From: Phytoactinopolyspora halophila
GTDB taxonomy: Bacteria > Actinomycetota > Actinomycetes > Jiangellales > Jiangellaceae
NCBI RefSeq assembly: GCF_003287285.1
Contig: NZ_QMIG01000003.1
Coordinates: forward strand, 248,001-312,000
Length of the DNA stretch: 64,000 nucleotides
Direction of reading: 5' to 3'
A program made the translations under genes and the position numbers. This document shows positions 33,169-41,608 of the stretch, in pieces (the stretch's first letter is position 1; every line of letters starts with the position of its first letter). The notes below the pieces were generated by a model that was not told the origin of the DNA, did no database searches, and saw only the letters and a list, made by a program, of their open reading frames with translations.

Positions 33169-34340
33169 AATCCCAGCTCCAGGACGGCGTTGCCGACCAG
33201 CGGCACGTACTCGCGGTCGTAGACGTCCACCATCGCGTCCGACCCGTGCCTGGTCTGGCGGCGGATGGCACGTGGATCGGCACCGTTGCGCCGGGCCTGG
33301 GTGACGAACCCGGCGCGCAACGAGTGGAACCCGATGTCGTGCGTGAAGCCCGCCTCGGCGGCCCGGCGCTTGACCATGACGTGCAGCGCGTCGCCGCTGA
33401 CCGCCGACGGGTTGAGCCTGCCGCCGCGGAGGATGCCGCGCAGCAGCGGCATGTCCCGCGCCAGTTCGGGACCGCCCGACCGGCACACGTGCTGCCACTC
33501 CTCCCACGGCGGCTGGGATCTGACTGCCCGCATCGCCGCTGGCCGGCCCCGCTCGGAGGCATCGACGACGCGGAGCCAGCGCACCCACGCACACACCACA
33601 CACGTGTGGGGGTAACGCCCGTACGGCAGGGCGACTGTCGCGCCCTGGCCGGTCTGGTCGGTCTTCGACGAGGGCAGGAACACGTGCAGGCCGTCGTGCG
33701 GGTGCCAGGTGACCTGGCCCGTGGTGAGCCCGGCCAGCTCGCTGCGGCGAAACGCACCGGCAAAGCCGGCAAGCAGCACGAAGGCGTCGCGCGCCGCGGA
33801 AAGCCCGGCGGGCCAGGTGGGATAGCTCATCGCGGCCAGAATCGTCTTCACGTCATCCAGCAGGAGCGGCCGCATGCGCCTGGGCCGGTGCTGGCGCCTG
33901 CGTTCGATGCCGTTGATGACATCGCGCACCTGTTTGTCCCGGGTGGGGCTCGGATGCCCGCCGTCGCGGTGATGGCGGCTGATCGCCGACAGTCGGCGCT
34001 CCATGGTGGTCGATGTGAAGGCCGGATTCCCCTCCTCGTCCACCTGAAGCGACATGTCGGCGAGATAGAGCATGACGGTCTCGACATCCGCGGGAAGCGC
34101 CGTTCGTCCGGCGAATTCGCACCACGTGACGAAGTGTTCCCAGTCCTTGCTGTAGAGCTGGCGTGTGCGCTGGGAAATGCTGTTTTCCCGATGTTCGGCA
34201 GCAGTAGAGCGCAGCAGATCGAGTATTGCCTCTGGTTCGGATATTTCAGCCGAGTTGGCGCCTGAGTGAACGGTAGAACCGTCAGTATGCGGCGATGGTC
34301 GGCTGATTGCCTGTGTTGGGTGCGAGCGCTCGACAGCCAT
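33165..34340 (-). CDS. Tyrosine recombinase/integrase
   Basis: A 391-residue site-specific recombinase. SAM-like core-binding domain about 45-150, catalytic domain 158-391. The active-site set is complete: Arg198 (FRRSEL), Lys226 (SSKTDQ), His339-Leu-Arg342 (FHSLRAGF), His365 (TRHGS) and Tyr374 (VDVYDRE). A Cys pair (CVVC, 247-250) sits in the catalytic domain. GGAAGG lies upstream of the ATG. The gene is coupled to a recombinase-like gene without active site. No att core, excisionase or phage gene is seen nearby. Confidence 0.9.
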   Translation of the reverse strand: MAVERSHPTQAISRPSPHTDGSTVHSGANSAEISEPEAILDLLRSTAAEHRENSISQRTRQLYSKDWEHFVTWCEFAGRTALPADVETVMLYLADMSLQVDEEGNPAFTSTTMERRLSAISRHHRDGGHPSPTRDKQVRDVINGIERRRQHRPRRMRPLLLDDVKTILAAMSYPTWPAGLSAARDAFVLLAGFAGAFRRSELAGLTTGQVTWHPHDGLHVFLPSSKTDQTGQGATVALPYGRYPHTCVVCAWVRWLRVVDASERGRPAAMRAVRSQPPWEEWQHVCRSGGPELARDMPLLRGILRGGRLNPSAVSGDALHVMVKRRAAEAGFTHDIGFHSLRAGFVTQARRNGADPRAIRRQTRHGSDAMVDVYDREYVPLVGNAVLELGL

Positions 34341-34665
34341 GAACCTTCCAGCATCTGTGTCAGATATACTGATATTATCGCGTGTCTTAACCGCAACACG
34401 AGAAGCGAGAATCCCGCAAGACCGCTTTATTGGCGTTTGTCATATTTCATCCGTTACATACCGATCTGGGCGGCTACTCGTCCCCGACGAGCGTCCATAT
34501 TGAGCACGGAAACGATGATGTTGATCGTGCGTCGAGTCCAGGACTCGCCCCCACGATCTGCCCTACGCGGAGTGCGGCCTAACAGCCCTGGCAGTACCCG
34601 GAAATCAGCGACCTTACGAGCGATCCACGGCCAGCTGTCGGGCGGCCGTAGAGATCCATACGCCA

Positions 34666-34733
34666 ACTTCGATATTCAGACATGCGAAAATCTCGCCGCA
34701 TTGGCGGATACGTGCATTTTTCGGTATCGAAGT
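34666..34733 (-). repeat. Dispersed hairpin, family B, copy 2
   Basis: Starts ACTTCGATA and ends TATCGAAGT (perfect nine-base ends), with an inner stem CGCC-GCATT-GGCG at the loop. It lies 126 bases past the stop of the DinB-like gene (minus strand). The right flank AGCCCGCCACCA is shared with copy 3. Confidence 0.78.
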
Positions 34734-34747
34734 CAGCCCGCCACCAC

Positions 34748-34825
34748 GGCATACTTGCCGGGTCGGGGCAACGCCGCGATAAGCCGCGACGGAGCCCGCA
34801 CCGGGTCAATGTCGCGGCTTATCCC
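34748..34825. repeat. 78-base block with perfect hairpin, present in one DinB duplicate only
   Basis: GATAAGCCGCGAC (34778-34790) and its complement (34811-34823) form a perfect 13-base stem with a 20-base loop. Comparison with the second duplicate, where CCACCAC is joined directly to TGCGTTGACCTGG (35542 onwards), shows that the whole block 34748-34825 is extra here (or lost there). Confidence 0.7.
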
Positions 34826-34858
34826 TGCGTTGACCTGGCGCGGACTTCGTTCGGGTGG

Positions 34859-35398
34859 CTACAGCCCCACGGCACCGTCGATCCGTTCGCGTAGCAGGTC
34901 GGCGTGGCCGTTGTGCCGGGCATACTCCTCCACCATGTGGAACAACACCCAGCGCAACGAGACCTGGCCACGATCCGGCTCATCGCCGAGTATGTCGAGA
35001 TTCGGCGCGTCGGCCACGAACTGCTCGGCGAACGCGATCTCGGCTCGCCACAACCGCCATGCCTGCGCAACGGTCTCCGGATCGGCTACGGCGCCATGGA
35101 AATCCGCGTCCCGGTCGGCTGTCGACCAGAAGTGCGGCGGCGCATCCTGACCGGCCAGCCGACGCCGAAACCAGAGACGTTCCACGTCCGCCATGTGCCG
35201 GATCAACCCCAGCAACGACATCGGCGACGGCTCGACGCTGCGGCGAGCCAGCTCCTCGGAGCCGAGACCGGCACACTTGAATTCCAAGGTCTCGCGCTGA
35301 AACCGCAGGAAACCCGCCACCGTCGCCCGCTCGTCGGCCCGCAACGGCGCGTCTACGCGCGGGTCGGCATCGGTCTGGTTCGATATCTCAGCAGACAT
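34859..35398 (-). CDS. DinB/DUF664-family protein
   Basis: A 179-residue four-helix DinB-like protein. Likely metal ligands are His in LIRHMADVERLWF and the His pair in ARHNGHADLLRERIDG, the family pattern. Members are putative thiol-dependent transferases or hydrolases in actinobacteria, but no reaction is known for this one. It ends in front of hairpins B2 and the 78-base block. A 5'-truncated duplicate lies immediately upstream (on this strand). Confidence 0.85.
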   Translation of the reverse strand: MSAEISNQTDADPRVDAPLRADERATVAGFLRFQRETLEFKCAGLGSEELARRSVEPSPMSLLGLIRHMADVERLWFRRRLAGQDAPPHFWSTADRDADFHGAVADPETVAQAWRLWRAEIAFAEQFVADAPNLDILGDEPDRGQVSLRWVLFHMVEEYARHNGHADLLRERIDGAVGL

Positions 35399-35465
35399 GG
35401 CGACATGCTACGCGGGCCGATCCCAGCGGACTCCAGGATTTTTCGGGGTCGATCACGATTCCGGC

Positions 35466-35533
35466 ACTTTGATGCCGAGACGTGCGCCAAAACGCTGATC
35501 CGTCGTGATTAATGCATGTTTCGGTATCGAAGT
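35466..35533 (-). repeat. Dispersed hairpin, family B, copy 3
   Basis: Starts ACTTTGATGCCGA and ends TCGGTATCGAAGT, so the outer stem pairs with a single mismatch. It lies 48 bases past the end of the truncated DinB-like copy and has the same right flank (GGCCCGCCACCA) as copy 2. Confidence 0.75.
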
Positions 35534-35580
35534 CGGCCCGCCACCACTGCGTTGACCTGGCGCGGCCCCCGTTCGGGTGG

Positions 35581-35940
35581 CTACTCCCCGACGGCACTGT
35601 CGATCCGTTCGCGTAGCAGGTCGGCGTGGCCGTTGTGCCGGGCGTACTCCTCCACCATGTGAACCAACACCCAGCGCAACGAGATCTGCCCCCGCTGGGA
35701 CCCGCGGCCAATGACATCGAGTTCCGGCGCGTCGGCCACGACCTGCTCGGCGAACGCGATCTCGGCTCGCCACAACCGCCACGCCTGCGCGACGATCTCG
35801 GGATCGGCTACGGCGCCATGGAAACCCGCGTCCCGGTCGGCCGTCGACCAGAAGTGCGGCGGCGCATCCTGGCCTGCCATGACCTGGCGAAACCAGATGC
35901 GCTCCACATCGGCCAGGTGCCGGACCAAGCCGATCAGAGC
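35581..35940 (-). pseudogene. 5'-truncated duplicate of the DinB-like gene
   Basis: Encodes GLVRHLADVERIWFR to RERIDSAVGE, largely identical to residues 64-179 of the intact copy at 34859, including all putative metal-binding His. The N-terminal helix is missing; homology stops where the XRE-cupin gene ends, and the two overlap by a few bases. An internal GTG or ATG could give a 115-residue product, but without the first helix the fold is incomplete. The two copies differ at many third positions, so the duplication is not recent. Confidence 0.78.
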
Positions 35941-36680
35941 GATTCGAGCACGAACCAGATCCCCACGGCGGGCTCCATGCCGTCGTTGCGGTAACCGTGC
36001 GGCGTGGTGGAGTCGAAGGACACGGCGTCGCCGGGTACGAGCCGGTGCTCGTCGAAACCGAGGGTGAGAACCAGCTCGCCGTGGACGACGTAGCCGTACT
36101 CCACGCCCGGGTGGCGCATGAGCCGGCCGTTGCCGGCCGAGGTGCTGCCGGGCTCGTAGGTGATGCGCAGGAAATCGACGTGGGCTCCGGGCACCTGGCC
36201 GAGGCGTTCCCAGGTCACGCCGGAGTCGAGGGTCAGCACTTCACGCTGCGCGGGCTGCACCACGGGCCCGACCCGTCGCCCCCGGTCCGGTCCCGTCACC
36301 CGCAATCCGGAGCCCGCAACGCTCTCGCCCGCCACGCTCTCCCCCGCTGCGGCGGCGACCGCGGCGATTCCGGCGGCACCGTGCTCGAACGGGCTCTCGC
36401 CGCGCACCCCTGCCCCCGCGCTCGCTCCGGCGCTGCCTGGTTCACCCGATCCGGCCAGCGCCTGATCGGGACGCTCGAACAGGTCCTCGACGGACACGCC
36501 GAGCACGTTGGTGATCGCGTAGAGCGTGCTCACTGACGGGCGGCTCTTGCCGGTCTCGATCTGGGAGATCAGGCTGGGCGACACCCCGATCTCGCGGGCC
36601 AGCGCGCGGGCGCTGATGCCGGTGCGCAGCCGCTCGGCACGAAGTCGATCTCCGATGTCGAGCGCAGATTCGCGGGTCAC
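35934..36680 (-). CDS. XRE-family regulator with C-terminal cupin
   Basis: A 248-residue regulator. Helix-turn-helix at about 8-62 ([45 protein letters not shown]), a Gly/Ala/Ser-rich linker with repeats ([11 protein letters not shown]), and a cupin sensor domain at about 165-248 ([36 protein letters not shown]). This architecture usually senses a catabolite. It diverges from the catabolic operon starting at 36858. The start is GTG 36680 with AGGAG upstream. The last codons run into the truncated DinB copy. Confidence 0.88.
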   Translation of the reverse strand: MTRESALDIGDRLRAERLRTGISARALAREIGVSPSLISQIETGKSRPSVSTLYAITNVLGVSVEDLFERPDQALAGSGEPGSAGASAGAGVRGESPFEHGAAGIAAVAAAAGESVAGESVAGSGLRVTGPDRGRRVGPVVQPAQREVLTLDSGVTWERLGQVPGAHVDFLRITYEPGSTSAGNGRLMRHPGVEYGYVVHGELVLTLGFDEHRLVPGDAVSFDSTTPHGYRNDGMEPAVGIWFVLESL

Positions 36681-36771
36681 CCGGCGCACTCCTCTCCCCG
36701 GCTGATCAGTACAAGTTAACACTCTACGCCATGCCGTCCGTCTTTGATGCGAGAACCACGGGCTTCACGTA

Positions 36772-36800
36772 TTGACGGCACCGCCCGCGTGTTCAATGAT
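36772..36800 (+). promoter_or_regulatory. Candidate promoter of the 36.9-44.2 kb operon
   Basis: TTGACG (36772-36777) and AATGAT (36795-36800) are separated by 17 bases, 58 bases before the first ATG. The motif TTAACACTC occurs on both sides (36717-36725 and 36826-36834) and could be the XRE-cupin binding site. Confidence 0.5.
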
Positions 36801-36857
36801 GATTAGCACTACTGCACACATGCCTTAACACTCCCTCCCCGAAAGAGGTGACGGGCG

Positions 36858-38171
36858 ATGGCGATTCGAACCTTCGGCCCCAACGCCGTGGACTGGGAGG
36901 AGCGAGTCGATCTCGACCGGCTGCGCCGCGCCCGCCTGGATCGGTTGCGCGCCACGCTGGACGCCTCGGATCTGGGCGCCGTGCTCTCGTTCGACTTCTC
37001 CAACATCCGCTACATGACCTCGACCCACATCGGCACGTGGGCGATGGACAAGCTCATCCGGTTCGCCCTGCTGCCGCGCGGTGGCGAGCCCGTGGTCTGG
37101 GACTTCGGCTCGGCCGCGAAGCACCACCAGCTGTACAACCCGTGGCTGGACGGCGAGCAACGCGCCCGCGCGGGCATCTCCACGCTGCGGGGTGCCTTCC
37201 ACCCCGACGCCGGTATCGCTGCAGACGTGGCTACGAAGGTCGCGACGGTCCTGCGCGAGCACGATCTCCACCGTGAGCCGCTCGGCATCGACGTCGCCGA
37301 GATGCCGGTGCTGGAGGCACTTCGAGCGGAAGGGCTCGACGTCGTCGACGGCCAGCAAGTGTTCCTGGAGGCCCGCCGGATCAAGACACCCGACGAGATC
37401 ACCTTGCTTACCCAGGCCTGTTCCATGGTCGACGCCGCCTACGAGGAGCTGTACACGTTCCTACGGCCCGGCGTGAAGGAGAACGAGTGCGTCGGCGTGG
37501 TCAGCAAAGTGCTCTACGACCTGGGCAGCGAGTTCGTCGAAGGGGTCAACGCGATCTCCGGTGAGCGCTGCTCACCACACCCCCACGTCTACAGCGACCG
37601 CCTCGTCCGCCCGGGCGACCCCGCGTTCTTCGACATCCTGCACAGCCACCTCGGCTATCGCACCTGCTACTACCGCACCTTCGCCGTCGGCAGCGCGTCG
37701 CGGGCCCAGCGCGACGCCTACGTCCGCTGCCGCGAGTACATGGACCGCTCGATCGAGCTCGTCAAACCCGGTGCGACGACGGCGGACATCGTGTCCGTGT
37801 GGCCGCGTGCCGAGGAGTTCGGCTTCCCCGACGAGACGGCGGCGTTCGCGCTGCAGTACGGGCACGGCGTGGGGCTGTCGATCTGGGAGAAGCCCATCTT
37901 CAGCCGGCTCGTCTCGTTCGACCACCCCGAGACGATCGAGGAAGGGATGGTCTTCGCCCTGGAAACCTACTGGCCCGCCGCCGACGGCTGGTCCGCGGCA
38001 CGCATCGAGGAGGAGGTGGTCGTCACGGCCGACGGATGCGAGGTCATCACCAAGTTTCCGGCCGAAGAGCTCCTCGTGGCCGGGCGCAAGTACTGGACTG
38101 TGGGAGGGGAGCTCGACACCGCACGTGAAGCGCAGTCGCACCTCAACACGCGGGGAGGTGAGCGGCGATGA
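36858..38171 (+). CDS. M24-family (creatinase/prolidase-like) hydrolase, atypical metal site
   Basis: A 437-residue protein with the two-domain pita-bread fold: N-terminal domain to about 170 (SFDFSNIRYMTSTHIGTWAM), catalytic domain to the end. Of the five usual metal ligands, Asp259 (FFDI), His336 (YGHGVG), Glu369 (ALET) and a late Glu (about 385) are in place, but the second Asp (D in DITRTF of prolidases) is Cys270 (TCYYRTF). It resembles the creatinase/DddP side of the family rather than aminopeptidases. First gene of the operon; the likely role is C-N or related bond cleavage in substrate breakdown. AGAGG precedes the ATG. Confidence 0.82.
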   Translation: MAIRTFGPNAVDWEERVDLDRLRRARLDRLRATLDASDLGAVLSFDFSNIRYMTSTHIGTWAMDKLIRFALLPRGGEPVVWDFGSAAKHHQLYNPWLDGEQRARAGISTLRGAFHPDAGIAADVATKVATVLREHDLHREPLGIDVAEMPVLEALRAEGLDVVDGQQVFLEARRIKTPDEITLLTQACSMVDAAYEELYTFLRPGVKENECVGVVSKVLYDLGSEFVEGVNAISGERCSPHPHVYSDRLVRPGDPAFFDILHSHLGYRTCYYRTFAVGSASRAQRDAYVRCREYMDRSIELVKPGATTADIVSVWPRAEEFGFPDETAAFALQYGHGVGLSIWEKPIFSRLVSFDHPETIEEGMVFALETYWPAADGWSAARIEEEVVVTADGCEVITKFPAEELLVAGRKYWTVGGELDTAREAQSHLNTRGGERR

Positions 38172-39187
38172 CGGCTGCCAGCGACTCCCCTGCCAGCACC
38201 GGGGCGGCCCTGGGCGCCACCGAGCTGCTCGCGCTCTACGAGCAGATGCAGGTCATCCGCCGCGTCGAGAAGGCGGCCCACGACCTGTTCATGTCCGGCC
38301 TGGTCAAAGGGACCACGCACCTCGCCGCCGGGCAGGAGGCCGTCGCCGTCGGAGCCAGCGCGGCGCTGCGGCCTGACGACTACGTGTTCGCCACCTATCG
38401 CGGCCACCACCATGCCCTCGCGCGCGGGGCAACACCGCAGGAATGCCTGGCCGAGCTGATGAGCCGGGCCACCGGCCTGTGCCGGGGCAAGGGTGGGTCG
38501 ATGCACCTGACCAAGGCGTCCACCGGCATGCTCGGCTCGTACGCCATCGTCGGCGCGCACCTGCCGATGGCCGCCGGGGCCGCGTGGTCGGCGCAGCTGC
38601 GCGGCACCGGCCAGGTCGCCGTCGCGTTCTTCGGTGACGGCGCCACCAACATCGGTGCCTTCCACGAGGCGCTCAACCTCGCCGCGATCTGGCGGCTGCC
38701 GGTCCTGTTCATCTGCGAGAACAACCTGTACATGGAGTACACGCCGATTGACACCGTCACCTCGGTGACCAACCCCGCGGCCGATCGGGCGGTGGCCTAC
38801 GGGCTTCCCGGCCACGTCGTCGACGGCAACGACGTCGTGCTGGTCCACGACACCGTCGCCGGCGCCGTCAGCCGCGCCCGCGCGGGCGAGGGCCCCACGG
38901 TGATCGAGGCACGGACCTACCGGCACTACGGGCACAGCCGGTCCGACCCGGCGAAGTACCGGCCCGCCGACGAGGTGGAGCGCTGGCTCGCGCACGATCC
39001 CCTGACCCTGGCTCGCACCCGGCTCGAATCACTCGGTGTCGCGGCCGCGGAGCTTGACGAGGCCGAGACCCGGGCTTCGGGCATCGTCGACGACGCGATC
39101 GACGCCGCGAAGAACGCGCCCGAGGCCGACCCGGCCGAGGCGTTCACCGACGTGTGGGCGGATGGAGGCAACACATGGCGGACCTGA
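38168..39187 (+). CDS. TPP-dependent dehydrogenase E1 component, alpha subunit
   Basis: A 339-residue pyruvate/acetoin-dehydrogenase-type E1 alpha: YRGHHHALARG, GKGGSMHL, the TPP motif GDGATNIGAFHEALNLAAIWRLPVLFICENN (split across helix and sheet) and YRHYGHSRSDPAKYR with the phosphorylation-loop region. The start overlaps the M24 gene by four bases. It pairs with the beta subunit that follows. No E2 or E3 gene is present in the operon. Confidence 0.92.
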   Translation: MTAASDSPASTGAALGATELLALYEQMQVIRRVEKAAHDLFMSGLVKGTTHLAAGQEAVAVGASAALRPDDYVFATYRGHHHALARGATPQECLAELMSRATGLCRGKGGSMHLTKASTGMLGSYAIVGAHLPMAAGAAWSAQLRGTGQVAVAFFGDGATNIGAFHEALNLAAIWRLPVLFICENNLYMEYTPIDTVTSVTNPAADRAVAYGLPGHVVDGNDVVLVHDTVAGAVSRARAGEGPTVIEARTYRHYGHSRSDPAKYRPADEVERWLAHDPLTLARTRLESLGVAAAELDEAETRASGIVDDAIDAAKNAPEADPAEAFTDVWADGGNTWRT

Positions 39188-40155
39188 TCACCTATCGCGA
39201 GGCTGTGGCCGAGGGCATCGCACGCGAGATGCGCCGCGACCCGAGCGTGGTCTGCCTGGGCGAGGACATCGGCGCCGCGGGCGGCGTGTTCAAGACGACG
39301 GTCGGGCTGCTCGACGAGTTCGGCCCCGGGCGCGTGTGGGACACTCCCATCTCCGAGCAGGCCATCACCGGAGCCGCCATGGGCGCCGCCATGACCGGCC
39401 TGCGACCCGTCGCCGAGATCATGTTCAGCGACTTCCTCGCGTGCTGCTGGGAGTACCTGGCCAACGAGATTCCCAAGGTCCGCTACATGACCGGCGGCCA
39501 GGTCACCGTGCCGCTGGTGGTGCGCACCGCCAACGGGGGCGGGCTCGGCTTCGGTGCCCAGCACTCGCAGGCAGTGGAGAACTGGGTGTTCACCGTGCCC
39601 GGCCTCAAGATCGCCGCGCCGTCCAGCCCGGCCGATCTCGTCGGGCTGACGGCGGCCGCGATCCGTAGCGACGACCCCGTGGTCGTGTTCGAACACAAGG
39701 GCCTGTTCGCCAGCAAGGGCGCCCCGGCGCCCCCGGATCACGTCGTCGAGCTGGGACAGGCCAGCGTCATACGCGAGGGCAGTGACGTCACGCTCGTCGC
39801 TCTCGCCTCGACGGTGCGCACGGCCGTCGAGGCGGCCGAGCGCCTCGCCGCCGAGGACATCTCGGTCGAGGTGATCGACCTGCGCTGCCTGGTGCCGCTC
39901 GACGTTCGCACCGTGCTCGCCTCGCTTGAACGAACCTCGCGGCTGGTCGTCGTCGAGGAGAACCCGTACCAGGGCGGATGGGGCGGCACGCTGGTGTCGC
40001 TCGTCGCCGACGAGGGATTTCACTTGCTCGACGCGCCCATCAAGCGGGTCGCGTCAGCGTGCGTCCCCCTCCCCTTCGCCGATGCTCTCGAAGAGCGAGT
40101 CATCCCCACCGCCGACGGCGTGGCCGACGAGATCCGCGCGCTCGCCGCCTACTGA
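39175..40155 (+). CDS. TPP-dependent dehydrogenase E1 component, beta subunit
   Basis: A 326-residue transketolase-like beta subunit: VVCLGEDIGAAGGVFKTT, DTPISEQAITGAAMGAAMTGLRPVAEI, TVPLVVRTANGGG, and a C-terminal transketolase domain (SDVTLVALASTVRTAVEAA, EVIDLRCLVPLD, VVEENPYQGGWGG). ATG 39175 follows GGAGG at the right distance and lies 13 bases inside the alpha gene. With no E2 lipoyl transferase nearby, the alpha-beta pair may borrow an E2/E3 or act as a decarboxylase/ligase. Confidence 0.92.
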   Translation: MADLITYREAVAEGIAREMRRDPSVVCLGEDIGAAGGVFKTTVGLLDEFGPGRVWDTPISEQAITGAAMGAAMTGLRPVAEIMFSDFLACCWEYLANEIPKVRYMTGGQVTVPLVVRTANGGGLGFGAQHSQAVENWVFTVPGLKIAAPSSPADLVGLTAAAIRSDDPVVVFEHKGLFASKGAPAPPDHVVELGQASVIREGSDVTLVALASTVRTAVEAAERLAAEDISVEVIDLRCLVPLDVRTVLASLERTSRLVVVEENPYQGGWGGTLVSLVADEGFHLLDAPIKRVASACVPLPFADALEERVIPTADGVADEIRALAAY

Positions 40156-40255
40156 TCCGCAACATCACTCATCCGCCAGCTTCACCAACCGCCCACGACA
40201 CCCGTCGAGCAACGCCATTCCTCAGTCAACGCGGACGCAGGAAGAGGTACCGCAG

Positions 40256-41608
40256 ATGACCCACCGCACACTGATCCGTGGTGGCCACATCCTCACCATG
40301 GACCCGCACCTGGGCGACCTGCCCCACGGCGACGTCCTCGTCGAGGACGACACGATCGTCGCCGTCGACCAGCACATCGACGCCGACGCGGAGGTGATCG
40401 ACGCCACCGGCCACATCGTCCTCCCCGGATTCGTCGACACCCACCGGCACACCTGGGAGTCCGCCATCCGCGGATGTGCGCCCAACTCCACCCTCGACGA
40501 TTATTTCGTCGACGTCCTCGATACGTTCGCTCCCGCGTATCGCCCCGACGACGTGTACGCCAGCAACCTGGCCGGCGCGCTGGAATGCCTCAACGCCGGC
40601 ATCACCACGCTGGTGGACTGGTCGCACATCAACAACACGCCGGAGCATCCCGACGCCGCCATCACCGCGCTGCAGGAGACGGGTATCCGTGCCCAGTACG
40701 CCTACGGCTCGGCCAACACGTCGCTGGCCACGTACTGGTTCAACAGCTCCGAGGTGATACCCGCCGACGACGTCCGCCGGGTCCGCGAGACCTACTTCCC
40801 CGGCGACGACGGGCTGCTCACTCTCGCGCTGGCGACCCGCGGGCCGGGATTCTGCCAGGACGACGTGGTGACGACGGAATGGGCGCTGGCCCGTGAGCTT
40901 GGCATCCCCATCACGGTGCACGTGGCCATGGGCCGCATGGCCGGCCGGTTCGCCATGGTCGAGCAGCTCGACCGGCTCGGCTTGCTCGGCCCGGACACCA
41001 CGTACGTGCATGCCTGCTACTTCAGCGACCACGAGTGGCAGCGCGTCGCCGACACCGGCGGCACGGTCTCCATCGCGGCCCAGGTCGAGCTGCAGATGGG
41101 GCACGGCTGGCCGCCGGTGAACAAGTCGTACCAGTTCGGCCTGCGCCCGAGCCTGTCGGCGGACGTCGTCACCACCGTGCCCGGCGACATGTTCACCCAG
41201 ATGCGGGCGGCTTTCGGCGGGGAACGCGCCCGGGTCAATGCCACCTGCTGGGAGGCGAACACTCCCGTGCCGGACACGATGCTCACGGCCCGGCAGATGC
41301 TCGAGATGGGCACCATCAACGGGGCGCACGTCGCCGGCGTCGAGGATCGCACCGGGTCGCTCACGCCCGGCAAGCAGGCCGACATCGTGACCATCGACGC
41401 GAGCGCGATCAACGTCACCCCGGTCATCGACCCGGTGGCGGCCGTCGTGCTCTGCGCCGATGTCAGCAACGTGGACACGGTGCTGGTGAGCGGCACCGTC
41501 CGCAAGCGTGACGGCAAGCTCGTCGGCGACATCGACCGTGCCCGCGAGCTTGTCGAGGCCTCGCGTGACTACCTCGTCGACGCCACCGCCACCAAGGAGG
41601 CCGCCTGA
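40256..41608 (+). CDS. Amidohydrolase-superfamily deaminase/hydrolase
   Basis: A 450-residue TRZ/ATZ-type amidohydrolase. Metal site: HxH in VDTHRHTW, His in ITVHVAMG, His in YVHACYFSD, Asp in LRPSLSADVV; the TIM barrel is framed by a beta-sandwich (N-terminal HILTMDPHLGDLPHGDVLVEDD, C-terminal GSLTPGKQADIVTID). Relatives deaminate guanine, 8-oxoguanine, triazines and methylthioadenosine. ATG 40256 has GGAAGAGG upstream. The substrate is probably an N-heterocycle or amidine derivative, given the enzymes around it. Confidence 0.87.
   Translation: MTHRTLIRGGHILTMDPHLGDLPHGDVLVEDDTIVAVDQHIDADAEVIDATGHIVLPGFVDTHRHTWESAIRGCAPNSTLDDYFVDVLDTFAPAYRPDDVYASNLAGALECLNAGITTLVDWSHINNTPEHPDAAITALQETGIRAQYAYGSANTSLATYWFNSSEVIPADDVRRVRETYFPGDDGLLTLALATRGPGFCQDDVVTTEWALARELGIPITVHVAMGRMAGRFAMVEQLDRLGLLGPDTTYVHACYFSDHEWQRVADTGGTVSIAAQVELQMGHGWPPVNKSYQFGLRPSLSADVVTTVPGDMFTQMRAAFGGERARVNATCWEANTPVPDTMLTARQMLEMGTINGAHVAGVEDRTGSLTPGKQADIVTIDASAINVTPVIDPVAAVVLCADVSNVDTVLVSGTVRKRDGKLVGDIDRARELVEASRDYLVDATATKEAA

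Larger units (their letters stand above)
34341..34858. other. 518-base gene-free region upstream of the recombinase
   Basis: No credible gene. The first 120 bases are clearly AT-richer than the surroundings and hold the likely recombinase promoter, including a small dyad TCAGATATACTGA (34360-34372). The rest carries hairpin family B copy 2 and a further 78-base block with a perfect hairpin. No tRNA-like fold or phage attachment core was recognised. Confidence 0.5.

Noticed and set aside
32221-34340. Integrated phage or integrative element around the recombinase
   Set aside because: No excisionase, phage structural, conjugation or replication gene lies within reach, no tRNA borders it, and no direct repeat pair was found.
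34341-34858. Possible tRNA or small gene in the gene-free region
   Set aside because: No cloverleaf could be drawn and the short open frames cross the hairpins and lack ribosome-binding sites.
36858-38171. DMSP lyase DddP
   Set aside because: There is general resemblance in the N-terminal domain, but a metal-binding Asp is replaced by Cys and the operon has no DMSP-related genes.
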